Part shown: positions 34,365 to 56,675 of the stretch, one piece after another | Numbering within the stretch: position 1 is the stretch's first letter | Layout: each line of letters opens with the position of its first letter | Source of the DNA: Haematococcus lacustris | Taxonomy: Eukaryota; Chlorophyta; Chlorophyceae; Chlamydomonadales; Haematococcaceae | Assembly: GCA_030144725.1 (NCBI GenBank) | Contig: JASKMD010000020.1 | Location: 3,717,000-3,780,999 of the forward strand | DNA length: 64,000 nt | Direction of reading: 5' to 3' | The notes under the pieces: generated by a model | Told to the model about the DNA's origin: nothing | Database searches by the model: none | What the model saw: the letters and a program-made list of their open reading frames with translations, nothing else | Made by a program: the position numbers and the translations under genes

Positions 34365-34740
34365 ATGGCTCGGAAGAAACGGAAGGTCACCGCCAAGCAA
34401 AAGCGGGGCCTGACAAAGAAATCAAAGGTGCGAGGTCGACTTCAACGGTGTGGTAACCTGCGCGCTGTGTCGTAACCCGTCGCTCCATCAGTTGGCTCCA
34501 TCGCAGCTTCTATTGCGACAGGGAAAGCAACGACAGGCTCGGAGGGATGGATGGAAAACGCAGCGTCGCCAGGTACGGGGCCGCCCCCGCCTTGTGTGTC
34601 CCCGCATTGTGTGTTCCCGTTTTGTGCCTTGTCCTCAATCAAGCTGTCGAAGTGCTTCTGTGCTTCGCATCAAGGTCCCGGGTGGCGCAGTGCGCAAGAT
34701 CCTGGCGCAAGATTCTGGCGCACCTCCAGTAGCGGGCTGA
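34365..34740 (+). CDS. Small basic protein with SV40-type nuclear signal
   Basis: Three exons join in phase 0: 34365-34427 (donor GTGCGA), 34492-34572 (donor GTACGG), 34675-34740; 69 aa. The N-terminus is MARKKRKVTAKQKRGLTKKS, with KKRKV matching the classical monopartite nuclear localisation signal. Exon 2 is also strongly basic (RQGKQRQARRDGWKTQRR). Exon 3 reads VPGGAVRKILAQDSGAPPV to a stop. The composition fits a nucleolar or ribosome-associated protein. The exon 3 acceptor (CATCAAG) is weak and another acceptor (TCAATCAAG at 34642) would give a different C-terminus. No family recognised. Confidence 0.4.
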
Positions 34741-34825
34741 GGTACACTCCCTCGTTCTGCGTATCTTACTAACATGCCTGGTGGGCTTTCCCTGTTCCTC
34801 CAGCCGTCCAGGCAGCTGTAGCCGT

Positions 34826-35117
34826 CCCGACCCGACCCGACCCGACCCGACCCGACCCGACCCGACCCGACCCGACCCGACCCGACCCGACCCGACCCGA
34901 CCCGACCCGACCCGACCCGACCCGACCCGACCCGACCCGACCCGACCCGACCCGACCCGACCCGACCCGACCCGACCCGACCCGACCCGACCCGACCCGA
35001 CCCGACCCGACCCGACCCGACCCGACCCGACCCGACCCGACCCGACCCGACCCGACCCGACCCGACCCGACCCGACCCGACCCGACCCGACCCGACCCGA
35101 CCCGACCCGACCCGACC
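34826..35117. repeat. (CCCGA)n pentanucleotide array, about 58 copies
   Basis: Perfect 292-bp array directly upstream of the Fanzor pseudogene. All frames are open on both strands (PDPTR and GRVGS artefacts). The same unit recurs at 63146-63202. Confidence 0.97.
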
Positions 35118-36925
35118 CTTATGCACATGCAGAGCACTTTGTCAAAGCTGGTCATCAGGATGGCGTGTGGCGTATGGCATTGACGCCAAGAGCTCGGAGC
35201 TGCAGGCCACCGACCTGGACAAGGAGCATGTGGCTGACCGGAAGGAGGAGGCTGCCAAGCACCGCCGCCTGCTGGGCATAAAGGAAGCAAGGTTCCCTGC
35301 AGGACACCCTGCCCCTGCCTTGCTGCATGCGACACGCGGTGCATGTCTACCGGTGTCTAGAGCAGTGGCAGCAGCCCCCCACCCCACCTGTGTCAGGGCA
35401 GCCACAGCGCAGCAAGCGTATGGGTGGTCCCCGGGCCCTGACCTGCCCCCTCTCCTTCACCCTCACCCCCATGGCCAGGGTATGGCTACACTTCATCAAG
35501 CTGGACAGCAGAGTGCTCTGAGAAGTGTGCATGCAGCTAGGGCTGACAAAGGAGACAAAAAGCTTTCACCACAGAGCCAGCCCAGAGCAAGCACTGGGAC
35601 AGGTGGTTCAGCACAGGCAAGCTTGCCAACAAGGGTTTTGAGTTTGAGAGGACAGTGGAGACGGACGGTGTCAGCGTGTATGTGCACTACACACGCCCCC
35701 TCCCCCTTCCTCATCCTGCCCCACCCCCAGCTGCTCCAGCAGCAACAGCAGCCCAGCAGCAGCCCCAAGTGTAGCACCACCAGCGGCCCATGCGGTGGGA
35801 CTCCCCCGCATCGGAAGCGCATAGCTGAGCAGCGTCACTTTGTGTTCAACTCAGCCACACAGATTGAGGTGGGCATCGATCCCGGCGTCACACAGGCAAT
35901 CAGTGCAGCCTCAGGGGTGTGGGACCAGGAGCCCGCCGCATCACCCAGTGGTGGCTAGCACCGATCCAGCCCCACCTCCAGCACCTGGCAGCAGCCAGCT
36001 TAGCCGGCATTCCCCTAGAGGCCAACTTGAAGCACATCACCGTCACCCTGGCCACCTGGGACATGGTGTGGGAGGTGTACCTAGACCCCAAGTGGGCACG
36101 GGAGCGGCTGAGGCTGTACGAAGCCCAGGACCAGGCGCTCGAGCAGTTTCTCAAGAAGGTGAGGGTGGGTAGGTGGGAGGGAGGGTAAGGGACTGAGAGG
36201 TGGTGGGTTGGGCATGAAGTGAAAGAGTGGTTGGCTGTGCCATGCCTAACCCCGTACCACCATGTCAGTCAGGCGACCCCAACTAACAAAAAACGACAGG
36301 AAATGATAGGAAACCGACCCCTGGTAATCAAAACGACGCCGCGTCTCAGCCACGTGGTTTCTATTTATGTTTCGCACATCCCTGGATAGAGGACTCTGTC
36401 ATCTATGGGGTGCAACTTGTATCATTATATACTGTGCAGTGTGCTGATTGCTATGGCGGCTCATCTTGACATTCAGATTCATTGCCAGTTATCGACCGCC
36501 GCGACCGACGTGGCCCAGTAGCCTCTGCAAACAGTCAGGGACAGTCGCCGCAGTCAAAACAATTCACATGGCACGCCAAACCGATGTAACGACGCCCCTC
36601 CACCCATGCTCGGAAGTATACAAGGTTGCTGCATTGCTTGACCGCTTCGTGAGTAGTACCTACTACCTGGCCACTCGGTAAGGCCACTCAAGGTGTGTAG
36701 GCCATTGCTACGTTACCTTGCTCGACATGTTGGGTCCGATCCCTCCCGCCCGCCCTCCGCTTGCGTGTCCAGCTTGTGTCAAGCTCCGCAGCAGGATGGG
36801 GGGGCAGGTCAGAGGCGGCACCAGCACCAGCTGCCAGCTGCTGCCAGGGGGGTGCAGCACGAGGGGGTAGCAGGTCAGGGGCGGCACCAGCATCGGCACC
36901 TGTTGCTGCCTCCAGCTCATCGCCA

Positions 36926-37205
36926 TGGAGGGCGGGGCTGGGGCTGGGAGGGGGGGTGGGAGTGCAGGGCTGGGGGTGGGAGGAGGTGGGTGAGGGTGGG
37001 AGGGCGGGGCTGGGGCTGGGAGGGGGGGTGGGAGTGCAGGGCTGGGGGTGTGAGGAGGTGGGTGAGGGTGGGAGGGCGGGGCTGGGGCTGGGAGGGGGGG
37101 TGGGAGTGCAGGGCTGGGGGTGTGAGGAGGTGGGTGAGGGTGGGAGGGCGGGGCTGGGGCTGGGAGGGGGTGGGAGGGAGGATGGGAGGGCGGGGCTGGG
37201 GCTGT
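36926..37205. repeat. 73-bp G-rich minisatellite, about 3.7 copies
   Basis: Units start GGAGGGCGGGGCTGGGGCTG at about 36926, 36999, 37072 and 37145. The dense G-runs on the plus strand could form G-quadruplexes. It lies in the intron-like part of the Fanzor pseudogene. Confidence 0.9.
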
Positions 37206-37744
37206 AAGGGGGTATGAGGAGGTAGGAAGACTATGGAAGGCCAGGGAGGGTTTGGGGGAGCAAGGAGTTGCGAGGGGATGCGAGGGGTGCTAGGGGGCAG
37301 GGTCCAGGCCGTCGGAGTAGGCTAGTCATTACTGCAAGTCAAAGTCATGTCGCGCCAAAGTCATTTGCAACAGGCCTGATCAACAAATGACGATGCTTTC
37401 TTCACCAACAGCTGTGTCGTTCAGTAAGGAACAGAGTAATAGAGCCAGAATCTAGATATTCACTGTGGTCAGCTCACAACATGCCAGTTTGTGGAAGGGG
37501 GTCCCTTGTTCTGTGTGACTGGCTAGAGAGAAACGCACATTCTACGCGTATCTTGCAATGTCGCTCTATTTCTTGCCCAACGATGGTCTTCCGACGCCGC
37601 CTGCACCAATGAAAGGCTCGTGAAGCAAGCCTGGCGGGCTGAAATGAGATTGTACTTCTGGCTCGATAGCAGGCGCAGTTCCATCACTGATGCCGCTACA
37701 TACCACTAGAACAATCGATGGTGAGCAGCTGAGGTGTATCCGCG

Positions 37745-37831
37745 CTCGCTTGCCAGTAGATGCGCAATGATTCGCAGGTGCAAGAGTTAACGCGCCGCTT
37801 GCCAGTAGATGCGCAATGATTCGCAGGTGCC
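37745..37831. repeat. 36-bp direct repeat, two copies
   Basis: CGCTTGCCAGTAGATGCGCA followed by ATGATTCGCAGGTGC occurs at about 37744 and 37796, 52 bases apart. Confidence 0.9.
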
Positions 37832-38949
37832 AATGTGACAAACGCTATTAAAAACGGTGCAGTATTGGAAGAGTATTTGCATGAAGATTACCAACCCCAT
37901 GTTGGGACATCCTGAATGTCAGGCTCCATGTGTGCCTTGTGTGCATGGCTGCAGTTAGAGGAAGAGATGGCTGAGTTGTCCATGGAACGCCATGGGCTTG
38001 CCAAGCAGCTTGTGGTGTTCTTAGGTGCAGCTGTCATTGTCACTGGGTGAGGGTGGGGTGCTGATGCGGTGTTATGTGCCTGCTGCAAGGTGGTGTGCAG
38101 GCCCAGGGGCACAAACCAGCTGCGGGGCAGGGTGGTGCTTGTGGATGAGCACTGCACCAGTGGGGTCAGCTCAGCAGTGAATGGCTGGCAGCCCTGTGAG
38201 GAGCAGCTGGACCATGAGCAACCCACCAGGCCTGCAGGCTGGAAGCCCCCACCAGGGCAGGTGGAACACCGCCTGCTGTGTCCAGCCTGGAGCCAACACC
38301 GTGACCAGCCAGTGCGGGGCCTGATGTGGTGCCCGGAAGTGCCCCCCCGCAAGCTCCGCAGGCCCCATGCAGCAGCCAAGCAGCCACACAGCCAGCAGCC
38401 CCGGTGCCAGGGCCAGCACTCCCCCGCCAGCCAAGCGCACCAAGGCTCAGCAGGCCGCTGAGCCCACCGAGCCTACCAAGGGCGAAGGCAAGGCCAAGGG
38501 CAGGGCTGCTAATACCAAGCTCCCACCACAGCCAGGCAGGTGGCTGGACAGGGACTGCAATGCAGTGCTCAACATGCAGCGCATTGGGAGGAGCAGGTGG
38601 CGCCCACTGGAGCCGTGCTGGCGGCAGCTCTGCCAGCCAAGGGCAAGGAGTACCAAGGCCTAGGCTACAAGCGGCTGCGAGACAAGCCACCCAAGGCGCA
38701 GCAGCAGCAGCCTGCTGGGGCGCAGCAGTGTGCCCCCACATGAGCTGTCATCAGCTTACATTTACGCATGCTTGTGATGCCAACGCTACACTTCAGCCCT
38801 TAGGGGTCAGGCAATAGTGTATGTGGTACCACTGGTAGGCACTCATGCACCATGTCCATGTGCATGGGTAAACTCCACACAACCTATCAAGTTGCTGCCA
38901 TCGCGCTGCGATCTGACCGGGAGCAGCACCCGGCACTTTCAGATGTGCA

Positions 38950-39022
38950 GTGAATACGTTCAGAATTTCAGATGAAAATTTTCATTGAAAATCTGAATGA
39001 AAATCTGAAATTTTCACAAGCC
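38950..39022. repeat. AT-rich inverted and direct repeats of a CAGATTTTC-type motif
   Basis: AATTTCAGATGAAAATTTTC, TGAAAATCTGAATG and AAAATCTGAAATTTTCAC overlap so that several can fold into hairpins (TTTCAGAT pairs with ATCTGAAA). Confidence 0.75.
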
Positions 39023-41406
39023 TGCTATCAACACCATTTGAGTAGTCCTGCTAGTGGTCCCTAGTGGGCCGACTTAAGTGGAGGCCCTAGTGAGGGACGA
39101 GGGGGTTGGAGGAGGGTCAAAGGGTCACTTACACCATGGTGCACTAAAGCTGTTAGCCTTCAGCTGATAGGCTGCTTGGCCGCCCTCCTAATCAAGATAA
39201 CACAGAGAGCACATACAAAAGTGCACATGGGTCTAAAACAAAGGCATCCAACTCCTCATTGTACTTCTGGATAGTCTTAACGAATTCCGGTACACTAACA
39301 CTAACACCCGGGAATACTAAGACAGCAAATCTAAGAAGCTCGAGATTTGGCTTAACCCAAGCTAGCTCGAGGCCTGAACCCTACGTTGCTATTGTTGAAA
39401 TGGGTTTGCCTGGTTAGTGAGATATCGCTTAGGTGTTGTATCGTACCACTCGGTGTGGTGCAGTAGTGCACAATGGGGCGTAAATTATACCGTATAATGC
39501 AGTAGTGCACTAGGGACAAGCGCAGCATTGCGCTATGAGAAGCAAACAAAATTCAAAGGAATAACAATCTAAAAACCAGGAATATACTAATGAATTACCA
39601 GCATAACCAGTTGGACCAGGAGATGCAGCGCTTGGACCTTTCACTGAGGATTCTGTTCTGGTGCCGGCCGGCCAAGCTGCAGCTCGCGAGGACCGCTGGT
39701 GAAAAGACCCGTACCGGCGGCGGCGGCGGCGGCAAGCAGTGCGGGTAAAGGCGCGGGCACTGCGGCGCCCTTTGTAAAGGACCATACCGCCGGCATTGCC
39801 GGTTCCACGCGGCAGCACTTAAGCATCCCTGACGAGCTTGTGGCGAGTAAATGCTATACAATCTCTAGGTAATGCTAGGGAATGAGGGCAAGGATACATT
39901 GACATCCGGTATCAGTTTCGTAGTTGGCTACATTAGTGTCACGCTGTCATTTTCGCCCAATTGAAGGCCTCAGACCGACGGCTTGGCAAGGTGTACCTGC
40001 GCGGGTATCACAGCGGTAACTATAACCATGGTCCTGTATTCGACATTTGGCGTAGTAGCAGGTCACCCCCGCCATTGGCTGCACCCCTGATAAAATCTTA
40101 CTGGTCTTAGAGAGTTTTACAGCGATTCTCACGCAGGGCGATGCAGCTCATTAAAGCGAAGCTAGCGGCCTGCTCGGGCTGATGTGCACCTGTGCCGGGG
40201 CGGGCGGGGTTGCTGGGAGATCGGGTCGCGTTGTGTTGGTTTTTCAAATTTTGGTTTTTAAAATCTCGTGTCGGGCGCAGGACCCCCCTGACATGTGTTC
40301 TAGTGCTGATGTGTTCTAGTGCTGATGACATGTTTGAGGGTGTTTAAATGGCGTGTGGCCTGTCCCTGCACCCGAACAGTGTGCAACTCGTCAAATTCCT
40401 TGAAGAATGAAGAAGCGTTGTTACATGCTGATTTGAAAAATAGTTTGGATGCGCCATTCGCACCGCGCTGGGTCCAGGCTGCCTACAACCGTCGCTAAAA
40501 GTGTCTGCGACGTGTTGGGGGCCAGCCACCCGGCAAACCGCTAGGGCTGGCTGCACTCTAGTCAGGCCATAAGCAGCTCGTCGTCGCTCCCTGCAGAAAT
40601 GAGAAAGTATTATTTTCTTGAGCCACGGGGGTGCAGCCAATGGCGGGGGTGACCAGCAGCGTTTGAGCCCTTACGACAGCAACTCGCAGTCGACTTAAAC
40701 ACAGCTGCTTACATGCAAGCGCCCTCCCGATCGGCCAGAGCCCACTGGGCAACCGACAGAGCAGCACTCTCCCACGGGCAAAGAGCGCACTGCCCTGCTT
40801 CGGCCACCCAACAAAAATCAGCACCACCCTGGCAGCAACCCTAAAGCTGCCAAGCTCACCAGGGCTAGGGCGTCATGCGGCTTAAGGCCTGCGGGTCAGT
40901 ACTCAAGCATGTCACACCTACTAACCTTTCAACTACCCACCCTCATGCAAGGTCTATCACCCTCCACACGAACAACGACATGACAGAGCTCCTTGCTCAA
41001 GCCATTCACCTTGTAAGGGCAAGCTCCTCCCTGCCTGCTTGCATGCGGACAACGGTAATGCAAGGGCCACAGAGATGTGAAGCTGGCCAAGCAGCACGGC
41101 TTGAGAACAGCTTCTGGCATCTTTGATGCCAGTAGCAACCTACATTCCACATTGCGCACCTGTTGGGTGCAACTGTCGGGCGCCTGCATGGTGGTGGCCA
41201 CGCGGCTCTGGCCCTAAGCCCCACCCTGCTGCCAGCTTTTGCTGGACTCATGCGCCCTCTATGAAGGACCAGGCCAGGCTCAAGCGGTACCGCTGAAGCG
41301 GAGGCACTGAAGCATCCCTAAACTGGCGAGGGAGTGCTGCACCAGTCTTTAGCTGAGGCTAGGGATTGGGCTGAGCAAATACGCCCCACCCTTCAGCCCC
41401 CCATCA

Positions 41407-41505
41407 CTTGGGCCTGTGACCTGGGCCTGTAAGGTGGGCCTGTTGCTTGGGCCTGTTGGTTGGGCCTGTCGGTTGGGCCTGCCGGTTGGGCCTATTCTTC
41501 AGTTC
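41407..41505 (-). repeat. 11-12-bp tandem repeat in the selenoprotein H 3' region
   Basis: On the minus strand the unit AGGCCCAACC(A/G)(A/G)C repeats about seven times, starting roughly 15 bases after the stop codon of selenoprotein H. Confidence 0.85.
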
Positions 41506-41519
41506 TGTCATGGCTGGCG

Positions 41520-43194
41520 TTATGCCTTCGATGCAATGTCTGCTGCCAGGGCTTCCAGGTCCAGCTCCTTCAGCTTGGTGAAGGGCCGGGGCATATCCTG
41601 CAGGGCAGCAATCATGTGTGGGTGAGCATACCCCACTAAAGGCAACAGGGAGTGTGACCAAGGGGAGAGGGGTGTGACCCATGGGAGTGGTGCTGTAGGG
41701 CCCAGCCCGAGTCGCTGGTGGTGGTGGTGATGGATGGCTTGGCACACAGCTTGTGTGATGGAGCTTGGACACGTAGGCCAGAGCGCTGCTACGCATGACT
41801 GACAGCTTTTGTCCAGTCGGTGCGGCCTGGCAGTGCTGTGCTGGCTATTGTTGTGAAGGAGCTGCAACACTGCTGGCTGAGCTGGTGCTGTGCTGTTCAG
41901 CTCACAGCTGCCGGCCTGTTTTTGTTGCCTGCCCCAGCGTGCTCTTACCAGCAGCGAGACATGCTTCACATCCTCTCCCTCTCGCACCTTGAAGCAGCCC
42001 TTGCGCGGCTGCAAAGAAGTCGCGAGCCATACACTATTTAATGGGCCATGCCATGACCAGCAAGCATCAGGTTCACAACAACCAGACACTGCGGGAAAAC
42101 ACATGCACATGCTCATGCGCGACAACAAGTGCTTCCCCATGTCAATCCACCAAAGCCACTTGAGACAGCACTATGGCCAGCTCCAGGGCTGTGGGCTAGA
42201 TGTCTCCACAAGCAGTGGCGGCAGCTGGAACAGTGTGGGGCACTCAACCCAGAACTCTCAATTTCAGGAAGCACAGTTGGCCCTTGGTATGAGTCTGACA
42301 GGAGTGCTTGGTGGCACTGTGCGCTGCCAGATGAACTAGGTCAATTCCTGACAGGCTGCACTATGCGGCGACAAATGCACAAGATTGTTAGCAGCAAGCA
42401 TGGCTGCACACACCTTGTCAGGGTTGATGGAGACCACCACCCCTGGCAGGGCTTCCTTCAGCAGTTTCTCCAGCTTTGTTGCCTTCATGGCATGCATCGA
42501 CAGGGAGTGTCTTAGTGGCCTAGTGGTGAGGAGCCACCGACGTTGTCTTTTTAGCTAATGAGACACAGATGCTGACAATGGCTGCATAACAGTGCAAATA
42601 CCAGCTGGATGCATTACACTCACCCGTGTTTTGAACGCCCCTCAGCTTTTACTGCAGTCAGGAACAGGCACGCAGGCACAGGTTCACTGGTTCACACGCT
42701 ATGCTGTCAGCACGGTATGCTGTCAGCACGGTATGTTGTCAGCACGCTATGCTGTCAGCACGGTATGACTACTGGGCATAGGAGTCGAACTGTACAATCT
42801 GCCATTTAACTCTAAATCTACTGCAAACCATGACAAAGACGAGGCTGAAAACTCAGGCAGGTCATGGATGAAGAAGAGCTGGTGGCATCATCATGGGCAA
42901 GAGCCTATCCCCCATGCATGCTCTTGCCCGCAAGGTACTCAGAGATAAGGGGGTGATGTTCGATTCGACCACTTGCGACTGCGATTGCGGTTGCGATTGC
43001 CAATGCCGCTGTGGGCGCCCAATGCTGCCCACACCCACATACCAGGCTTCTATGACGAGGCTGCGTCCTGCTGAGGCCCCTTCGGTAGCCGCTGGTGCAT
43101 CACGAGGGGTCGGGGTCGGCTCCACTACGTTTTTCTTGGCTGCCTTTGCTTTCGATCCAGCTACCTCAGCGGCTACACGCTTGCGAGGAGCCAT
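41520..43194 (-). CDS. SELENOH: Selenoprotein H, UGA-encoded selenocysteine, complete
   Basis: Five exons on the minus strand: 43043-43194, 42624-42651, 42414-42482, 41949-42008, 41520-41597; 387 nt, 128 residues, all phases consistent. Exon 1 gives a basic, Ala/Lys-rich head (MAPRKRVAAEVAGSKAKAAK) and RSLVIEA. The 28-nt exon 2 reads C-K-S-TGA-G-A-F-K-T-R, the CxxU redox motif at residues 51-54. Then ATKLEKLLKEALPGVVVSIN and PDKPRKGCFKVREGEDV match the SelH/Rdx fold (human SELENOH has the NPTKPRRGSFEV motif at this place), and the last exon is DMPRPFTKLKELDLEALAAD with IASKA. SELENOH is a nuclear, thioredoxin-fold, DNA-binding redox protein in animals. If the TGA were a stop the protein would end after 53 residues and three well-conserved exons would be lost. 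A SECIS element is required in the 3' UTR; I could not identify one by eye. Confidence 0.9.
42642..42644 (-). other. In-frame TGA read as selenocysteine
   Basis: The TGA sits third after the Cys codon that is split across the 42651/43043 splice junction (TG plus T), giving C-K-S-U. Downstream frame and family similarity continue without a break. Confidence 0.85.
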
Positions 43195-43436
43195 CGCGTT
43201 TCGTACCAGAGCAGGGCGGAAGCTCAGCACGTGCATGCAACGCATGCCCGCATCGTTCTTTCCCAGTACAGTGATTTAGAAACTAAGTTTGCTAGCGCTG
43301 AGGCCGCAAGCATAGAATATTCACGCACCAAACTACATAATGCAGTTGCTGCATGTGCAGCATGCGCAGCTTGCACCATGCGACTTCCATCGAAGACCTA
43401 CACGAGCCCTTTGTTCATCCTACTAGACTTGCCGAC

Positions 43437-43625
43437 CTTCATAGTCTGCTTTGTCAACATGGTTCTGTCGGTGAGGTCAGGGGGAAGGGGGGAAACCTTG
43501 TTGACATGTGGCCCTTTAAGCAGTGGTGCAACAGGCCAACCATGGCCAGCATGGAAACACTGACATAGATCAAAGCATGTGGTGGTGGTAGTGGTAGTGG
43601 TGGTGGAGTCGCGTGTGACCTGGCA
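43437..43625 (+). repeat. Diverged 185-bp direct repeat, copy 1 (upstream of STT7)
   Basis: Shares with 44203-44395: ATAGTCTGCTT, GTCAGGGGGAA.GGGGGGAAA, ATGTGGCCCTTTAA, GCAGTGGTGCAACAGGCCA, ATGGCCAGCA and a GGTGGTAGTGGTGGTGGAGTCGC end. It lies between the divergent starts of selenoprotein H and STT7. Confidence 0.9.
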
Positions 43626-43693
43626 GTGCATGCGGATCCGATTTTGGTGTTGGTGGACGGATTACTGTATCCTACGTTTCCGACAGCTTGACG

Positions 43694-56675
<12,982 letters not shown>

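Larger units (their letters stand above)
35125..38743 (+). pseudogene. Degenerate Fanzor/TnpB-like gene with a long intron
   Basis: Protein-level relics in order: AYGIDAKSSELQATDLDKEH (35170), FTTEP...KHWDRWFSTGKLANKG and GFEFERTVETDGVSVYVHYT in another frame (35560-35690), RKRIAEQRHFVFNSATQIEV then GIDPGVTQAIS (35810-35915; the GIDPG is the first RuvC block), a deletion, HLQHLAAASL and NLKHITVTLATWD...WEVYLDPKWA (35970-36157), an intron-like gap with GTGAGG donor and GCTGCAG acceptor (36158-37955), LEEEMAELSMERHGLAKQLV (the second RuvC block, Glu), RPRGTNQLRGRVVLVDEHCT, GLMWCPEVPP, and GRWLDRDCNAVLNMQRIG (38540-38590; third RuvC block with the DRDxNA motif), then KGKEYQGLGYKRLRDKPPKA to a stop. 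It has a TGA at 38048-38050 and at least three frameshifts. Fanzors are eukaryotic RNA-guided nucleases related to TnpB; this copy cannot make one. The family call rests on the RuvC blocks. Confidence 0.72.
38744..41519. other. 2.8 kb without a recognised gene
   Basis: AT-richer than its surroundings. It holds an inverted-repeat cluster near 38950-39020, an ATG-less open frame on the minus strand (about 39192-39386, with FPGVSVSVPEFVKTIQKYNE and DAFVLDPCALLYVLS) that could be a relic of an unrelated element, a GC-rich Arg/Ala-rich frame at 39585-39820 (-), and a stretch at 40190-40300 (GGGGCGGGCGGGGTTGCTGG then TTTTTCAAATTTTGGTTTTT) that looks like a dispersed element rather than a gene. Part of the selenoprotein H 3' untranslated region must lie at the right end. 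Confidence 0.45.

Noticed and set aside
34635..35344. Open frames reading RVGSG or PDPTR repeats
   Set aside because: Artefact of the (CCCGA)n array.
38069..38461. Intact Fanzor C-terminal gene
   Set aside because: A TGA at 38048-38050 lies just upstream and the frame shifts at least twice before the DRDxNA block, so it cannot give a full protein.
41228..41250. SECIS candidate ATGAGTCCAGCAAAAGCTGG
   Set aside because: The stem is only five to six base pairs and no opposing GA pair is visible, so it does not meet the SECIS core rules.
41890..42339. Plus-strand open frame opposite selenoprotein H introns
   Set aside because: No domain or splice support; it covers the antisense of selenoprotein H exon 4 and the adjoining intron.
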